Shown piece after piece: positions 52,494-61,151 of a DNA stretch of 64,000 bases. Within the stretch, counting starts at the first letter, position 1. Every line of letters starts with the position of its first letter. The notes beneath the pieces were generated by a model. The model was not told where the DNA came from. It worked only from the letters and a program-made list of their open reading frames with translations, and ran no database searches. Position numbers and translations under genes: made by a program. This DNA is from Deltaproteobacteria bacterium. GTDB lineage: Bacteria > Myxococcota_A > UBA9160 > UBA4427. The stretch lies in the NCBI GenBank assembly GCA_016713665.1, contig JADJOR010000001.1, positions 248,001 to 312,000 on the forward strand, written 5' to 3'.

Positions 52494-53728
52494 AGCGACG
52501 AGCCGATACCCCGCACGAGGCGGCCTTCCGTGCCGAGGCGCGCGCCTGGCTCGCAGCGAACGCGAAGCGCAAGACCGGCGTGAACGACTGGTCCGATGGC
52601 CCGCGCGTGCACACGGTCGCTGCCGAGGACGAGTACTGGGCGCGGATGAAGGCCTGGCAGCGCACGCGCTTCGACGGCGGCTGGGCGGCGATCACCTGGC
52701 CGAAGGAGTTCGGCGGCCGCGGCGCGTCCCCGGTCGAGGCGATCCTCTTCGCCGAAGAGGTCGCGGCCTTCGACGTCTCGAGCGGCTTCATCGATGCGGC
52801 GGTCGGGCTGATCGGTCCGGCGCTGATCCGCTTCGGGACGCCCGAGCAGCGCGCGCGTTATTTGAAGCCGATGCTGCGGGGCGACGAGATCTGGTGTCAG
52901 CTCTTCAGCGAGCCCGAGGCGGGCTCGGATCTCGCGGCGGTGCGGACGCGGGGCGTCGTCGACGGCGACGACCTCGTTCTGAACGGTCAGAAGGTCTGGA
53001 CGACCAGCGCGCAGTACGCCGACTGGGGCTTCATCGTCTGCCGGACGAACCCCGACGTCCCGAAGCACGACGGCATCACCTTCGCGATGGTCGACATGCG
53101 CCAGCCCGGCGTCGAGGTCCGGCCGCTCGTCACGATGAAGGGCGATCGCCACTTCAACGAGGTCTTCTTCAAGGACGTGCGCACGCCGCTCTCGAACGTC
53201 GTGAACGGCCTCGGCCGCGGCTGGCCCGTCACGACCTTCGTCTTGATGAACGAGGGCGCGAGCATCGGGACGACGAGCCATGGCCGCCTGCGTGTTGCCC
53301 AGCTCGTCGCCGACGCGGTCGCGAGCGGCCGCATCGAGGAGCCCGTCGTGCGCGAGAAGCTCGGCGCGGGCTACGTCGAGGAGCGCGTGCTCGAGCTGCT
53401 CCAGGCGCGGCTCAAGGGCGCGATCCTCGACGGACGCCGGCCCGACGTCGACGGCTCGGTGCTGAAGGTCTTCACTGCGGAGAGCGGGCATCGCAAGGCC
53501 GAGCTCGCCGCCTGGCTCCAGGGCGCCGATGCGCTGCTCGCCGGCCACGACGCGCCGATGGAAGGCCGCTGGCAGGACAGCCTGCTCGCCCGCGGCGCGA
53601 TGACGGTCGGCGGCGGGACCGTCGAGGTCCACCGCAACGGCCTCGGCGAGCGCGCGCTCGGCTTGCCGAAGGAGCCGCGTCTCGACCGCGACCGCCCGTT
53701 CAAGGATCTGCGCGTGAGCGGATCGTGA
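52490..53728 (+). CDS. Acyl-CoA dehydrogenase
   Basis: This is a 412-residue flavoprotein. Landmarks are WPKEFGGRGASPVEAILFAEE, WCQLFSEPEAGSDLAAVRT (FAD-binding loop), GQKVWTTSAQYADWGFIVCR, and GDRHFNEVFFKDVRTPLSNV. The segment where the catalytic Glu sits in straight-chain enzymes (near ALGLPKEPR here) is not well matched, so the base may differ. Its ATG overlaps the previous gene's stop. This fits the paired FadE-type subunits found in steroid and branched-acid degradation clusters. Confidence 0.9.
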   Translation: MKRRADTPHEAAFRAEARAWLAANAKRKTGVNDWSDGPRVHTVAAEDEYWARMKAWQRTRFDGGWAAITWPKEFGGRGASPVEAILFAEEVAAFDVSSGFIDAAVGLIGPALIRFGTPEQRARYLKPMLRGDEIWCQLFSEPEAGSDLAAVRTRGVVDGDDLVLNGQKVWTTSAQYADWGFIVCRTNPDVPKHDGITFAMVDMRQPGVEVRPLVTMKGDRHFNEVFFKDVRTPLSNVVNGLGRGWPVTTFVLMNEGASIGTTSHGRLRVAQLVADAVASGRIEEPVVREKLGAGYVEERVLELLQARLKGAILDGRRPDVDGSVLKVFTAESGHRKAELAAWLQGADALLAGHDAPMEGRWQDSLLARGAMTVGGGTVEVHRNGLGERALGLPKEPRLDRDRPFKDLRVSGS

Positions 53729-53768
53729 ACGACGCGAGCCGAAGCCGTTCCGCGTAGACGACCGGATC

Positions 53769-53803
53769 GAACGAACCCGAACGAACCCGAACGAGCCGAA
53801 CCC
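53769..53803 (+). repeat. Short tandem repeat, unit GAACGAACCC
   Basis: Two exact 10-bp copies are followed by a third imperfect copy (GAACGAGCCG) and AACCC. It lies in the 96-bp gap between an acyl-CoA dehydrogenase and an LLM gene. It may arise from replication slippage. A function is not evident. Confidence 0.6.
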
Positions 53804-53824
53804 AACCGCTACGAGGAGCCCGAA

Positions 53825-54793
53825 ATGCCCGAAGCCCATCAGCCCGCCGCCGTGCGACCCGCCCTCTCGCTCCAGCCCCCGAACTTCGCCGCCAAGGATC
53901 CGGGCATCGGCGGCTGGCGCCATCTCTTCGATCAGGCGCGCGGAGCGGATGCGGCCGGCATCGATCGCCTCGTCGTCTCGGACCACGTCGTGCTCGGCGA
54001 GCAGCTCGGCCACTACGCCGACCCGAAGAAGGGCGGCATCAAGGGCGGTGTCCAGCCGACCGGGCCGGACGGCCAGTGGCTCGATCCGATCGTCCTGCTC
54101 TCGATGTGGGCCGCGGTCACGAAGCGCACCCGCTTCCTGACCGGCATCCTGATCGCGCCCCTGCGACGCCCGGCGACCCTCGCGAAGCAGCTCTCGACCC
54201 TCGACGTCCTGTCGGAGGGTCGCCTCGACATCGGTGTCGGCGTCGGCTGGCAGCGCGAGGAGTACGAGGCGAACGGGATCGAGTACGACGGTCGCGGCAA
54301 GCTCCTCGACGAGACGCTCGAGATCTGCCAGACGCTGTGGAAGAACGAGTCGGCGAGCCATCGCGGGCGGATCGCGAACTTCGACAAGATCCATCTGAAC
54401 CCGAAGCCGGCGCATCCCTGCGGCGTGCCGTTCTGGATCAGCGGCACGCTCAACCCCAACGTGATGCAGCGCATCGTCAAGTACGGCAGCGGCTGGATTC
54501 CGTGGGGCGACGACGGGATGAACCCGCTCGAGGGCATCAAGAAGATCCGCGAGGCGCTCGCGAAGGCGGGCCGCAGCGCGGAGGGATTCGAGACGACGAG
54601 CTACATCCCGATCGCGTACGGCGCCGACAAGAAGATCGACGTCGCCAAGACCATGTCGGTCGTGCCGGCGATGGTGGCGGGCGGGCTGACGGATCTGCGC
54701 GTCACCCTCGAGCTGCCGAAAAGTCAGGCCGCCGTCGAAGATCTGCTGACGCCCCTGGTCCAGGGCTTCCGCCAGGCGGCCGGTCGCCGCTAG
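53825..54793 (+). CDS. LLM-class F420-dependent oxidoreductase (TIGR03619-like)
   Basis: This is a 322-residue LLM-fold enzyme. Family motifs are LVVSDHVVLGEQLGHYADP near residue 42, GILIAPLRRPATLAKQLSTL, and GRLDIGVGVGWQREEYEANG (cofactor loop), plus GVPFWISGTLN. AGGAG lies 7 nt before the ATG. It follows the acyl-CoA dehydrogenase pair. Its stop codon is part of CCGCTAGCGG, so both convergent stop codons share the CTAG. Substrate unknown. Confidence 0.88.
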   Translation: MPEAHQPAAVRPALSLQPPNFAAKDPGIGGWRHLFDQARGADAAGIDRLVVSDHVVLGEQLGHYADPKKGGIKGGVQPTGPDGQWLDPIVLLSMWAAVTKRTRFLTGILIAPLRRPATLAKQLSTLDVLSEGRLDIGVGVGWQREEYEANGIEYDGRGKLLDETLEICQTLWKNESASHRGRIANFDKIHLNPKPAHPCGVPFWISGTLNPNVMQRIVKYGSGWIPWGDDGMNPLEGIKKIREALAKAGRSAEGFETTSYIPIAYGADKKIDVAKTMSVVPAMVAGGLTDLRVTLELPKSQAAVEDLLTPLVQGFRQAAGRR

Positions 54794-55572
54794 CGGAGGA
54801 AGTCCGGCGCCTCCTGCATCAGCACGTCGAAGAGCGGCTTGAAGCTGATGTGGCCGGTGCCGTGCTTGCCCACGAGATCCGCCGTGACCTTCGCGTGGTG
54901 GGGATCGATCGGGACGGGCTTGCCCGCGGCCTCGGCGAGCAGCTGCGCCTGACAGCTGCGCTCCATCGTCACGTACCACCACGCCGCCTCGTCGACGGTC
55001 CGGCCGACGGTCAGCAGGCCGTGATTGCGCAGGATCACCGCCTTGTGCTGCCCGAGGGTGGCGGCGATGCGATCGCCTTCGGAGAGGTCGGTCACGACGC
55101 CGGTGTAGTCGTCGAAGAGCGCGTGGTCCTGGTAGAAGGCACAGGCGTCCTGGGTCAGCGGATCGAGCAGTCGTCCGAGCATCGACCAGGCCTTGCCGTG
55201 GAGCGAGTGGGCGTGGGCCGCGGCGACGACGTCGGGACGCGCCTTGTGGATGCGCGAGTGGATCGCGAAGGCGGCCTGGTTGAGGAGCCCGTTGCCCTCG
55301 AGGATGTTGCCGGAATCGTCGACCTTGATGAGATCCGACACGCACATCAGCTTGAACGACCGGCCCGCCGGGTTCACCCAGAAATGCGTCGGATCGAAGG
55401 GATCGCGCGCGGTGATGTGGCCCGCGAGGCCTTCGTCGAAGCCGAGGCGTCCGAAGATGCGCAGGGCGGCGGCGAGCTTGGTCTTGCGCTCGACGAGCTC
55501 TTCTTCGGGCGTGCGCGGCGGGGCGTTCATCAGCGCGAGCATGGCGGCCTTGAGGCGTTCTTCCGAGTTCAT
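54790..55572 (-). CDS. Class II aldolase/adducin family protein
   Basis: This is a 260-residue class II aldolase fold protein. Metal-site features are GLAGHITARDP (early His), AAHAHSLHG (~116-124, two His ligands) and ILRNHGLLTVG with the His and the usual RNHG motif near residue 188. It would cleave or form a C-C bond of a hydroxy-acid or sugar phosphate, or decarboxylate. AAGGAG precedes the ATG. It overlaps the convergent LLM gene by 4 nt. Confidence 0.9.
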   Translation of the reverse strand: MNSEERLKAAMLALMNAPPRTPEEELVERKTKLAAALRIFGRLGFDEGLAGHITARDPFDPTHFWVNPAGRSFKLMCVSDLIKVDDSGNILEGNGLLNQAAFAIHSRIHKARPDVVAAAHAHSLHGKAWSMLGRLLDPLTQDACAFYQDHALFDDYTGVVTDLSEGDRIAATLGQHKAVILRNHGLLTVGRTVDEAAWWYVTMERSCQAQLLAEAAGKPVPIDPHHAKVTADLVGKHGTGHISFKPLFDVLMQEAPDFLR

Positions 55573-55878
55573 GGGGCACTCCTTGTCGGACTCGCGGTCG
55601 GAGTCGCGTGGATCGCGGGATGGGCCGGACGGACCGGGCGGACTCGCTCGCTCGGGCCGCCCTGGGCGGTCGGGCCGAGCGCGACTCGCTGCGAGCATCG
55701 CGCGTGCGGGACCGAATGCCAGGGGCCTGCCGGAACGGCCTCGCGCGGTGCCCCGTGACGGCGTTCGGCGGGGGGGCGGCTCGGTTCCGTGCGAAGGTTG
55801 CGCAGCGGGGAGCCGCGAAACACCCTCCGGCCCGGCCGACCGGTCGGGCGCGGTGTGCCCGAGGAGGAGATCGCGATC
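55573..55878. other. 306-bp divergent intergenic region
   Basis: It separates the aldolase and GST genes. I see no coding frame that looks real and no promoter boxes with confidence. GAGGAGGAG near 55861-55869 may be the GST ribosome-binding region. Confidence 0.4.
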
Positions 55879-56505
55879 ATGAAGCTCCATCACGTCCCGG
55901 GCTCGCGTTCGTGTCGGGTCCTCTGGCTGCTCGAGGAGCTCGGCGGGCTCGACTACGAGGTCGAGACCTACCGCCTCGGCGACCCGCGGCTGCGTTCGCC
56001 CGAGTACCGCGCGCTCAATCCGGCCGGGAAGGTCCCCACCTTCGAGGACGGAGGCGTCGCCTTCCACGAGTCCGGGGCGATCGTTCAATATCTGCTCGAG
56101 CGTCACGGGCGCGGGCGCCTCGAGCCGGCGATGACGTCGTCGACGCGGGGGCCCTACCTCCAGTGGATGCACTGGTCGGAAGCATCGCTCCTGCCACCGC
56201 TCGGCCAGATCAACGCCCACAAATTCGTCCTGCGCGAGGCGGATCGGATCCCCGCCGCCCTCGAGCTCGCGCGCCGGCAATTCGCGCGGGTCGTGGGCCA
56301 GCTCGATCAGGCCCTCGCCGGCGTCGACTATCTCGTCGAGGGCCGCTTCACCGCCGCGGACCTGATGGCGGGCTACGGCGTCGCGCTCGCGCGCATGGTC
56401 GGAGAGCTGCCGGAGTCGCCGCAGGCGGTGCACGGCTGGTTCGAGCGGCTGTCGCGGCGGCCGGCCTTCGAGCGGGCCTTCGCCGGCGGATTCGGCGGCG
56501 CTTGA
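55879..56505 (+). CDS. Glutathione S-transferase family protein
   Basis: This is a 208-residue GST. The thioredoxin-like N-domain starts with MKLHHVPGSRSCRVLWLLEE, where Ser/Cys in SRSC is the likely glutathione-activating residue. VPTFEDGGVAFHESGAIVQY has the cis-Pro loop and ES motif. The helical C-domain has FTAADLMAGY (N-cap/hydrophobic staple). Beta-class enzymes use Cys and the zeta/tau type use Ser, so class is unclear. GAGGAGGAG lies upstream. It may detoxify products of the neighbouring oxidation genes. Confidence 0.9.
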   Translation: MKLHHVPGSRSCRVLWLLEELGGLDYEVETYRLGDPRLRSPEYRALNPAGKVPTFEDGGVAFHESGAIVQYLLERHGRGRLEPAMTSSTRGPYLQWMHWSEASLLPPLGQINAHKFVLREADRIPAALELARRQFARVVGQLDQALAGVDYLVEGRFTAADLMAGYGVALARMVGELPESPQAVHGWFERLSRRPAFERAFAGGFGGA

Positions 56506-56618
56506 TCGATTCACGCCTTTCCCCTCCCGGCCCCGACTCTTGACGGTAGAACGTGTTTCACGCAGGCTCCTCGCCCCGAAGCACCCGTCCAACTCCGCTT
56601 CCCATCAGGAGAGCTCCC

Positions 56619-57776
56619 ATGTCCCAACCGATCGCCTCGTCCGATCTGCTCGAGAAGGCCAGGTCCTTGCGTCCGCTGATCGAAGCCGAGGCCGACGCCA
56701 CCGACCGCGAGCTCACGCTGACGAAGCCCGTCATCGACGCCTTCACCCGGACCGGGCTCTTCCATCTGATGGTCCCGAAGGCCCTCGGCGGCGCGGAGGC
56801 GGACTGCAGGACGATCCTCGACGTCTTCGAGGAGCTGGCCCACATGGACGGCTCGATCGGCTGGTCCCAGATGGCCAACGCCAGCGCGACCTCCTACTGC
56901 GCGTTCCTCGATCCCGAGGCGGCGAAGGAGATGGTGGGCGGCAAGCCCGACGCGGTCTTCGCCGGCCAGTTCGCGCCGCGCGGCTCGATCAAGCGGGAAG
57001 GGCAGGGCTTCCGCCTGTCCGGCGAGTACGGCTTCGGCAGCGGCAGCGGCCACGCGGCCTATCTCGGCGGCGGCGGCTTCGTGATGGGGGACAACGGGGC
57101 GCCCGAGATCCTGCCGAGCGGCATGCCCGCCTACCTCTGTTATTTCGTGCCGAAGTCGAAGGTCGAGATGAAGGGCGGCTGGGACGTGATGGGGCTCAAG
57201 GGGACGGGGAGCTTCGACTACCGTGTCCCGGACCAGCTCGTCGATCCCCGGTCTACCTTCTATCTCTTCGACTCCACCGTCCGCACCGGCGGTCCCTTCT
57301 ACGGCCTCGGCGCCGCCGCCCTCGCGGGCCTCGGCCACGCGGGCTGGGGCCTCGGCGTCGCCCGCCGCGCCCTGCACGAGATCGTGCTGATCGCCCGCGG
57401 TGGCCGCGCCCGCCTCGGCTCCGCTTCGCTGATCGATCAGCAGGTCTTCCGACGCGATCTGGGCGAGCGGATCTTCGCCCTCAATTCGGTGCGCACCCTC
57501 GCCCACGAGGTCTACGGGCGCATGGAGCGACGGCTCCAGGCTGGCGAGAAGCTCGCGAAGATCGACAACGACGAGATGATGGGCGCGGTCGCCTACCTGA
57601 CCCAGGTCTGCGAGGAGATCGTGCTCTGGGCCTATCGCAACGCCGGCAGTCAGGGGCTGCGCAACCCGAGCGTGATCCAGCGCTGCTTCCGGGACATGCT
57701 GACCGGCGGGCTCCACGTCTTCGTCGATCGGCGCAGCTACGAGGAGTTCGCGAAGGGCAAGCTCGGCGTCGCCTAG
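56619..57776 (+). CDS. Acyl-CoA-dehydrogenase-fold flavin monooxygenase (DszC/HpaH-like)
   Basis: This is a 385-residue protein of the acyl-CoA dehydrogenase fold but of the oxygenase branch. Signs are the early FHLMVPKALGGAEAD, LAHMDGSIGWSQMANA (typical of DszC-type and HpaH C2 hydroxylases), VMGLKGTGSFDYRV, and a final TGGLHVFVDRRSYEEFA. These enzymes use reduced flavin for aromatic or sulfur oxygenation. AGGAG precedes the ATG at 56619. It starts a three-gene set with the next two acyl-CoA dehydrogenases. Confidence 0.82.
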   Translation: MSQPIASSDLLEKARSLRPLIEAEADATDRELTLTKPVIDAFTRTGLFHLMVPKALGGAEADCRTILDVFEELAHMDGSIGWSQMANASATSYCAFLDPEAAKEMVGGKPDAVFAGQFAPRGSIKREGQGFRLSGEYGFGSGSGHAAYLGGGGFVMGDNGAPEILPSGMPAYLCYFVPKSKVEMKGGWDVMGLKGTGSFDYRVPDQLVDPRSTFYLFDSTVRTGGPFYGLGAAALAGLGHAGWGLGVARRALHEIVLIARGGRARLGSASLIDQQVFRRDLGERIFALNSVRTLAHEVYGRMERRLQAGEKLAKIDNDEMMGAVAYLTQVCEEIVLWAYRNAGSQGLRNPSVIQRCFRDMLTGGLHVFVDRRSYEEFAKGKLGVA

Positions 57777-57824
57777 GGCGAGCGGGGCAGGGACGCGAAG
57801 AGCTTCGAACGAACGGGAGCGAGC

Positions 57825-58904
57825 ATGGATTTCGGGTTGAGCGAAGAGCAGGAGATGCTCCAGGAGACGCTGAAGGGCTTCGCGGAGAAGGAATGTCCGA
57901 CGACGCGCGTGCGGGAGCTCTTCGACGCGGGGCTGGGCCATGATTCCGCGCTGTGGTCGGGGCTCGTCGAGATGGGGATCGCGGGCCTCGCGATCCCCGA
58001 GGCCTACGGCGGAGCCGGGCTCGAGCTGCTCGACGTGGCGCTGGCGGCGGAGGTGCTCGGCTGGGCCGGCATGCCCGGGCCCTTCCTCGGCCATTCGATC
58101 GCGGCGCTCGCGGTCGCGGCGGGCGGGAGCGAGGCCGAGAAGAAGGCGATCCTGCCGGGGCTCGCGAGCGGGGAGGCGATCGCCACGGTGGCGCTCCAGG
58201 AGGACGATCGGGGCTTCGCGCCGGGCGACTGGCAGACGCGCTTCGCCGAAGGCCGCATCGACGGCACGAAGACGATCGTCGCCCATGCCTCGATCGCCGA
58301 TCGAATCCTGGTCGGCGTGGCGGGCGGCCGCTTCGCCTGGGTCGATGCGAAGGCGCAGGGGATCACGCTCGAGGATCAGGGCGGCGTCGATCGCGGGCGA
58401 CCGATCGCGAAGGTCCGCTTCGACGGAGCGCCCGCGCAGCTCCTCTCCGGGGGACTCGACGCGAGCGAGCGGACGCTCGACGCGGCCTCGGTCCTGCTCG
58501 CGGCGGATGCGTTCGGCGCAGCGACGCGGCTGATCGAGCTCGACGTCGCCTACTCGCAGTCGCGTCAGCAATTCGGTCAACCGATCGCCCAGTTCCAGGC
58601 GATCAAGCACGCGATCGCGCGCATGGCGACCGAGATCGAGCCGAGTCGCGGAATCTGGTGGTACGCGGCGCACGCCCTCGATCGCGGCCACGCCGACGCC
58701 TCGCGTCAGGCGTCGATCGCGAAGGCCCACGTGACGGACCGCGCGATGGACATGGCGCGGCAGTCGGTCGAGCTCCACGGCGGCTACGGATTCACCTGGG
58801 AGTGCGAGGTCCAGATGTGGTTCAAGCGGATCATGTTCGACCGCTCGGCCCTCGGGACCCCCGAACAGCATCGCGAGCGCTCGGCGCGCCTGGGAGGTTG
58901 GTAG
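57825..58904 (+). CDS. Acyl-CoA dehydrogenase (short FadE-type subunit)
   Basis: This is a 359-residue acyl-CoA dehydrogenase. LVEMGIAGLAIPEAYGGAGL, SRQQFGQPIAQFQAIKHAIA and MARQSVELHGGYGFTWECE are standard. The N-terminal MDFGLSEEQEMLQETLKGF starts the family's first helices. It ends 3 bp before the next gene. The pair resembles heterodimeric dehydrogenases in which one subunit carries the catalytic residue. Confidence 0.9.
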   Translation: MDFGLSEEQEMLQETLKGFAEKECPTTRVRELFDAGLGHDSALWSGLVEMGIAGLAIPEAYGGAGLELLDVALAAEVLGWAGMPGPFLGHSIAALAVAAGGSEAEKKAILPGLASGEAIATVALQEDDRGFAPGDWQTRFAEGRIDGTKTIVAHASIADRILVGVAGGRFAWVDAKAQGITLEDQGGVDRGRPIAKVRFDGAPAQLLSGGLDASERTLDAASVLLAADAFGAATRLIELDVAYSQSRQQFGQPIAQFQAIKHAIARMATEIEPSRGIWWYAAHALDRGHADASRQASIAKAHVTDRAMDMARQSVELHGGYGFTWECEVQMWFKRIMFDRSALGTPEQHRERSARLGGW

Positions 58905-58907
58905 GCC

Positions 58908-60116
58908 ATGGATCTGACGTACAGCACCGCCCACGAGGCGTTCCGCGCGCGGGTGAAGACCTTCCTCGAGGGCTGGCCGCTGAAGGGCGCCGAGGCGGAG
59001 CGGCCGCTGGCGGAGCAGGAGGCGATCTTCCGCAATCGCGGGATCGAGGCGGGCTTCGTGTATCGCCACGTGCCGAAGCGCTACGGCGGCTCCGAGCAGC
59101 CGCGCGACGCGATCGAGGATCAGATCATCCAGGAGGAGTTCTACCGGGCCGGGGCTCCGCGTGATCTGACGAGCCAGGGGGCGGGGATGCTGGTCCCGAC
59201 GCTGCTCGAATTCGGGACCGAGGCGCAGAAGGCCCGCTACATCCCGCCGGCGCTGCGCGGCGAGGAGAGCTGGTGCCAGGGCTACAGCGAGCCCGGGTCG
59301 GGCAGCGACCTCGCGTCGCTGCAGTGTCAGGCGCGGCTCGAGGGCGACGAGTGGGTGCTCAAGGGTCAGAAGATCTGGACGAGTGGCGCCCAGCGCGCCC
59401 ACATGATGTTCGGGCTCTTCCGCACCGAGCCGAACGCAAAGAAGCACGAAGGCATCTCGTATCTGCTGGTCCCGATGAACACGAAGGGCATCGAGGTCCG
59501 GCCGCTGCGCGAGATGACCGGCGGCTACGAGTTCAACGAGGTCTTCTTCGACGACGCGCGCATCCCCGCCGACCACATCGTCGCCGCGCGCGGGCAGGGC
59601 TGGCAGGTCTCGCGTGCGACGCTGGTGCACGAGCGCAACCTGATCGGGAATCCCTTCATGATGCGCGAGGCGTTCCAGGATCTCGTCGAGCTCGCCCGCA
59701 GCCGGCGGCGGAACGGTCGGCCCGCGATCGAGGACCCGTCGGTGCGCCAGCGACTCGCCGAGATCGAGGGCTATGTCCGGGCGAGCGAGACCTCGAATCT
59801 GCGCCAGTTCAGCGCCGCGCAGCGGGGCGAGATGGCGAAGGTCATGCGGCCCGTCCTGATGAACAAGGTCTTCTCGACGGACACGATGCAGCGGATCGCG
59901 CGCTGCGCCTACGACCTGATCGGGGGGGACGGCGTGCTCGCGCCGCAGGAGGAGGAGCTCCACGGCTGGGGGCGTCGGTCGACGCCGTCGGGCTGGGTGC
60001 TCCAGTACATCTTCTCGATGGGACCGGCGATCGCGGGCGGGGCGACGAACATCCAGCTCAACATCATCGGCGAGCGCGGCTACGGCCTGCCGAGGGATCT
60101 CCACCGCGGGAAGTAG
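58908..60116 (+). CDS. Acyl-CoA dehydrogenase
   Basis: This is a 402-residue acyl-CoA dehydrogenase, partner of the upstream short subunit. Motifs are VPKRYGGSEQPRDAIEDQII, WCQGYSEPGSGSDLASLQC (FAD loop), KGQKIWTSGAQRAHMMFGLF and EVRPLREMTGGYEFNEVFFD. It ends ATNIQLNIIGERGYGLPRD. The N-terminal start is 3 bp after the previous stop, so translation is coupled. Probably oxidises a bulky or branched acyl-CoA. A precise substrate cannot be given. Confidence 0.9.
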   Translation: MDLTYSTAHEAFRARVKTFLEGWPLKGAEAERPLAEQEAIFRNRGIEAGFVYRHVPKRYGGSEQPRDAIEDQIIQEEFYRAGAPRDLTSQGAGMLVPTLLEFGTEAQKARYIPPALRGEESWCQGYSEPGSGSDLASLQCQARLEGDEWVLKGQKIWTSGAQRAHMMFGLFRTEPNAKKHEGISYLLVPMNTKGIEVRPLREMTGGYEFNEVFFDDARIPADHIVAARGQGWQVSRATLVHERNLIGNPFMMREAFQDLVELARSRRRNGRPAIEDPSVRQRLAEIEGYVRASETSNLRQFSAAQRGEMAKVMRPVLMNKVFSTDTMQRIARCAYDLIGGDGVLAPQEEELHGWGRRSTPSGWVLQYIFSMGPAIAGGATNIQLNIIGERGYGLPRDLHRGK

Positions 60117-60227
60117 CTCGCGGGGCGGGATCGCGATCGGGCGATCGATCGGGCGAGCGGACCGATCGGGGTGGCCCGGGGATCGGAAGACTCAAGGCCC
60201 TCGCGGGCCGGGCCGATCGGTTGGGCC

Positions 60228-60677
60228 ATGGAAGCCTACCTGGCGAAGGCGTGCTGGCGTGCGGGGGCGAAGCTGATCGCGGGCTTCGCCGTGCTCGGCG
60301 CGGTGGTCGGGATCCGGGTCGTGACGGCGACCCCGACGGGCATCGAAGCGGAGATCGCCGAGCTCGAGCGGTTCGAGGCCGAGCAGGCCGCCGAGGCCGT
60401 GTCCCCGAGCCGATCGGCGGCCGACTCCGAAGGCGATCACGACGCGGCCGCCCTTGCGACCCGATCCTCCGGCGGAATGCTGGACGGATCCTCCGCTCCG
60501 GTCGCAGGCGGGACGGCGGACACGGATCAAGCGGATCTCGACCGCATGGTGCGTTGCCATCTCGCCGGCCAGACCCAGTTCATGCGCGCTGCGGATTGCG
60601 GGACGCGCGGGGGCGCGCTCGAAGAGCTGCCGCCGCCGGAGCCGGAAGACCCGACCGCGACCGAATCCGCGCCCTGA
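60228..60677 (+). CDS. Small membrane-anchored protein of unknown function
   Basis: This is a 149-residue protein. An N-terminal helix (LIAGFAVLGAVVGIRVV) anchors it. A Glu/Ala-rich segment (IAELERFEAEQAAEA, coiled-coil-like) follows, then an unstructured Ser/Ala/Gly stretch, and a short conserved-looking motif LDRMVRCHLAGQTQFMRAADC with two Cys residues. The tail is acidic and Pro-rich. The ATG at 60228 has no clear ribosome site. An in-frame GTG or ATG upstream is possible. It precedes the flagellin region, but a flagellar role is only a guess. Confidence 0.5.
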   Translation: MEAYLAKACWRAGAKLIAGFAVLGAVVGIRVVTATPTGIEAEIAELERFEAEQAAEAVSPSRSAADSEGDHDAAALATRSSGGMLDGSSAPVAGGTADTDQADLDRMVRCHLAGQTQFMRAADCGTRGGALEELPPPEPEDPTATESAP

Positions 60678-61151
60678 CGGGCTCGCCGGCGCTGGCTCCC
60701 TCGACCGGTTCGGATTGACGACGGGCTCGCTCGTTCCGGTCCCTCGTCTCGGCGCCGTCGCGCCCCTCGTCCCCGCTTCCGTTTCCGTCCCCACGCCCAA
60801 CACCGTCCCCGGTCCCCCGCCCGCGCGTGTGCCGGACGCGCCGGCCGCATCGCTGCCGGCGCATCGTCGAGCATGCGCGGTCGAGCAATGGCAATCCATG
60901 CCGTCCGATGCTTTCAGGCTGCAATCGCCGCCTTCAGCGGGAAACGTCGACCGCGCGGAGCTGCCGTCCCTTCGCGCATCCCCTTCGCACGAGACGCAAT
61001 CCAGCGCCCTCCGAGCCGTGAAAGAGGTCGGCAGGGCCCGTGCGCCGCGGTGGCATCGGCTTTGCACTGCATGGCTCGCGCAGGCGCAGCCCACCGGCGT
61101 CCGCGGCACGGACCGCGCCGTGTCGAATCTCGCGAATCAGGAGAACCCAGC
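60678..61151. other. 474-bp flagellin upstream region
   Basis: No coding gene is supported here. It holds a good sigma-54-type promoter at 61051-61066 and AGGAG in front of the flagellin ATG. The rest is GC-rich, with no recognised activator sites. Confidence 0.5.
61051..61066 (+). promoter_or_regulatory. Sigma-54 (-24/-12) promoter of flagellin
   Basis: TGGCAT-CGGCT-TTGCA matches the TGGCAC-N5-TTGC(A/T) consensus. The invariant GG and GC are 10 nt apart. Transcription would start near 61077, about 75 nt before the flagellin ATG. Flagellar class genes are often sigma-54 controlled, so the placement is apt. Confidence 0.75.

Noticed and set aside
56511..60104. Minus-strand open frame of 1197 codons
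   Set aside because: It is antisense to three acyl-CoA-dehydrogenase-fold genes with clear motifs and shows no domain of its own.
60117..60170. CGATCGGG-type repeats after the last acyl-CoA dehydrogenase
   Set aside because: They are too short and irregular to call an element. GATC-rich stretches occur by chance in this base composition.
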